From: Natronolimnohabitans innermongolicus JCM 12255
GTDB lineage: Archaea; Halobacteriota; Halobacteria; Halobacteriales; Natrialbaceae
Length of the DNA: 64,000 nucleotides
Direction of reading: 5' to 3'
NCBI RefSeq assembly: GCF_000337215.1
Contig: NZ_AOHZ01000041.1
Coordinates: forward strand, 205,843-269,842
Each line of letters opens with the position of its first letter. Positions within the stretch are counted from its first letter, which is position 1. The notes beneath the pieces are model-generated. The model saw only the letters and a program-made list of their open reading frames with translations. It ran no database searches and was not told the origin of the DNA. Positions 63,512-64,000 of the stretch are shown piece by piece. The position numbers and the translations under genes were made by a program.

Positions 63512-64000
63512 TCATCGACCTCCCGGTCCCGGCTCGGCGACTTCACCGCAGAGTCGCTCGAGTTTCGCCGCCGCGTCACCCGACTCGATCGCCTCGCGCG
63601 CGGCGTCGGCACCTTCCTTGAGCGAGTCTACCTCGCCGGCGACGTAGACCGCCGCGCCCGCGTTCGCGAGGATAACGTCGCGCTTTGCACCCGTGATATC
63701 CCCCTCGACGATCCCGCGCATATCCGCCGCGTTCTCCTCTGGAGAGCCGCCTGCGATGGCTTCAATCTCGTACTCCTCGAGTCCGAGGTCGGCCGGCTCG
63801 AGGGTGTACTTCTCGACGCTCTCGCCGGAAACCTCCGCGACGACGCTCTCACCGTGGATGGCGATTTCGTCCGTACCGGCACCGTGGACGACCAGCGCGC
63901 GCTCAACGTCCATCCGCGCGAGCGCATCCGCGAGAACGGGGACGAGGTCCGGATCGTAGACGCCGACGACCTGACCGTTGGCACCGGCTGGGTTGGTCAG
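63512..64000 (-). CDS. trpD: Anthranilate phosphoribosyltransferase, C-terminal part (window edge)
   Basis: The last 162 residues of TrpD: LTNPAGANGQVVGVYDPDLV at the window edge, ADALARMDVERALVVHGAGT, EISI-like EIAIHGESVVAEV and ILANAGAAVYVAGEVDSLKE. It transfers phosphoribose to anthranilate. The N-terminal half, with the PRPP motif, lies beyond base 64000. It is the first known gene of the trpD-F-E-G run, and the gap to trpF is one base. Confidence 0.94.
   Translation of the reverse strand: MTNPAGANGQVVGVYDPDLVPVLADALARMDVERALVVHGAGTDEIAIHGESVVAEVSGESVEKYTLEPADLGLEEYEIEAIAGGSPEENAADMRGIVEGDITGAKRDVILANAGAAVYVAGEVDSLKEGADAAREAIESGDAAAKLERLCGEVAEPGPGGR

Noticed and set aside
1-64000. CRISPR arrays, insertion sequences or a replication origin
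   Set aside because: No regularly spaced repeats, transposase motifs or orc/cdc6 gene were seen. The only mobile sequence is the intein.

Overview
The window is chromosomal DNA from a halophilic archaeon (class Halobacteria), most likely a Natrialba/Natrinema/Haloterrigena-type genus. The evidence is high G+C coding sequence, very acidic proteins, Tat/lipobox signal peptides, and haloarchaeal families: a HalX response regulator, a HalOD1 protein, a Bat-type HTH_10 regulator, RadB, CDC48 and an intron-containing elongator tRNA-Met. The genus is an inference; domain and class are firm.

Layout. 1-13.1 kb is an ion-homeostasis island: three two-gene modules of CPA2-family cation/proton antiporters with C-terminal TrkA-N/RCK domains. 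Each pair is fused by the same 8-bp start/stop overlap and the same Shine-Dalgarno sequence. A GH15 glycosidase, a universal stress protein, a small two-helix membrane protein and a free-standing TrkA-N-like protein accompany them. 13.2-18.4 kb holds a HAD hydrolase, a Tat-exported beta-helix protein with recently duplicated repeats, and RNase HI. 18.5-25.1 kb is a complete Dpp/Opp-type ABC importer operon. 25.3-31.4 kb holds a small regulator, an EamA exporter, CDC48 and LarC (nickel-pincer cofactor synthesis) with a polyhistidine segment. 31.5-34.5 kb is the most unusual locus: three tandem small secreted paralogues divergent from a 505-residue secreted protein with five curlin-like Q/N repeats, a candidate extracellular amyloid or fibre system. 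34.7-50.7 kb is mostly housekeeping and small conserved genes (RadB, CBS protein, lycopene-cyclase-like half domain, CAP protein, YihY, MutY, FMN reductase, a Zim-like N4-cytosine methylase, cupin) and a large PAS/GAF/HTH_10 regulator broken by one frameshift. 50.7-55.1 kb carries the tRNA-Met with intron, a group of hairpins, coiled-coil and zinc-finger proteins and a response regulator. 55.3-59.5 kb is a class II ribonucleotide reductase with an intein in its active-site motif. 60.4-64 kb is a trpD-F-E-G operon; trpD runs off the end.

How the genes may work together. The antiporter modules probably make paired (possibly heterodimeric) transporters whose ion-site residues differ between modules, which would spread ion or pH specificity. 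The Q/N-repeat locus looks like a major/minor fibre-subunit arrangement, but assembly is unproven. Two very small zinc-finger genes (50 and 57 codons) were found by direct translation.
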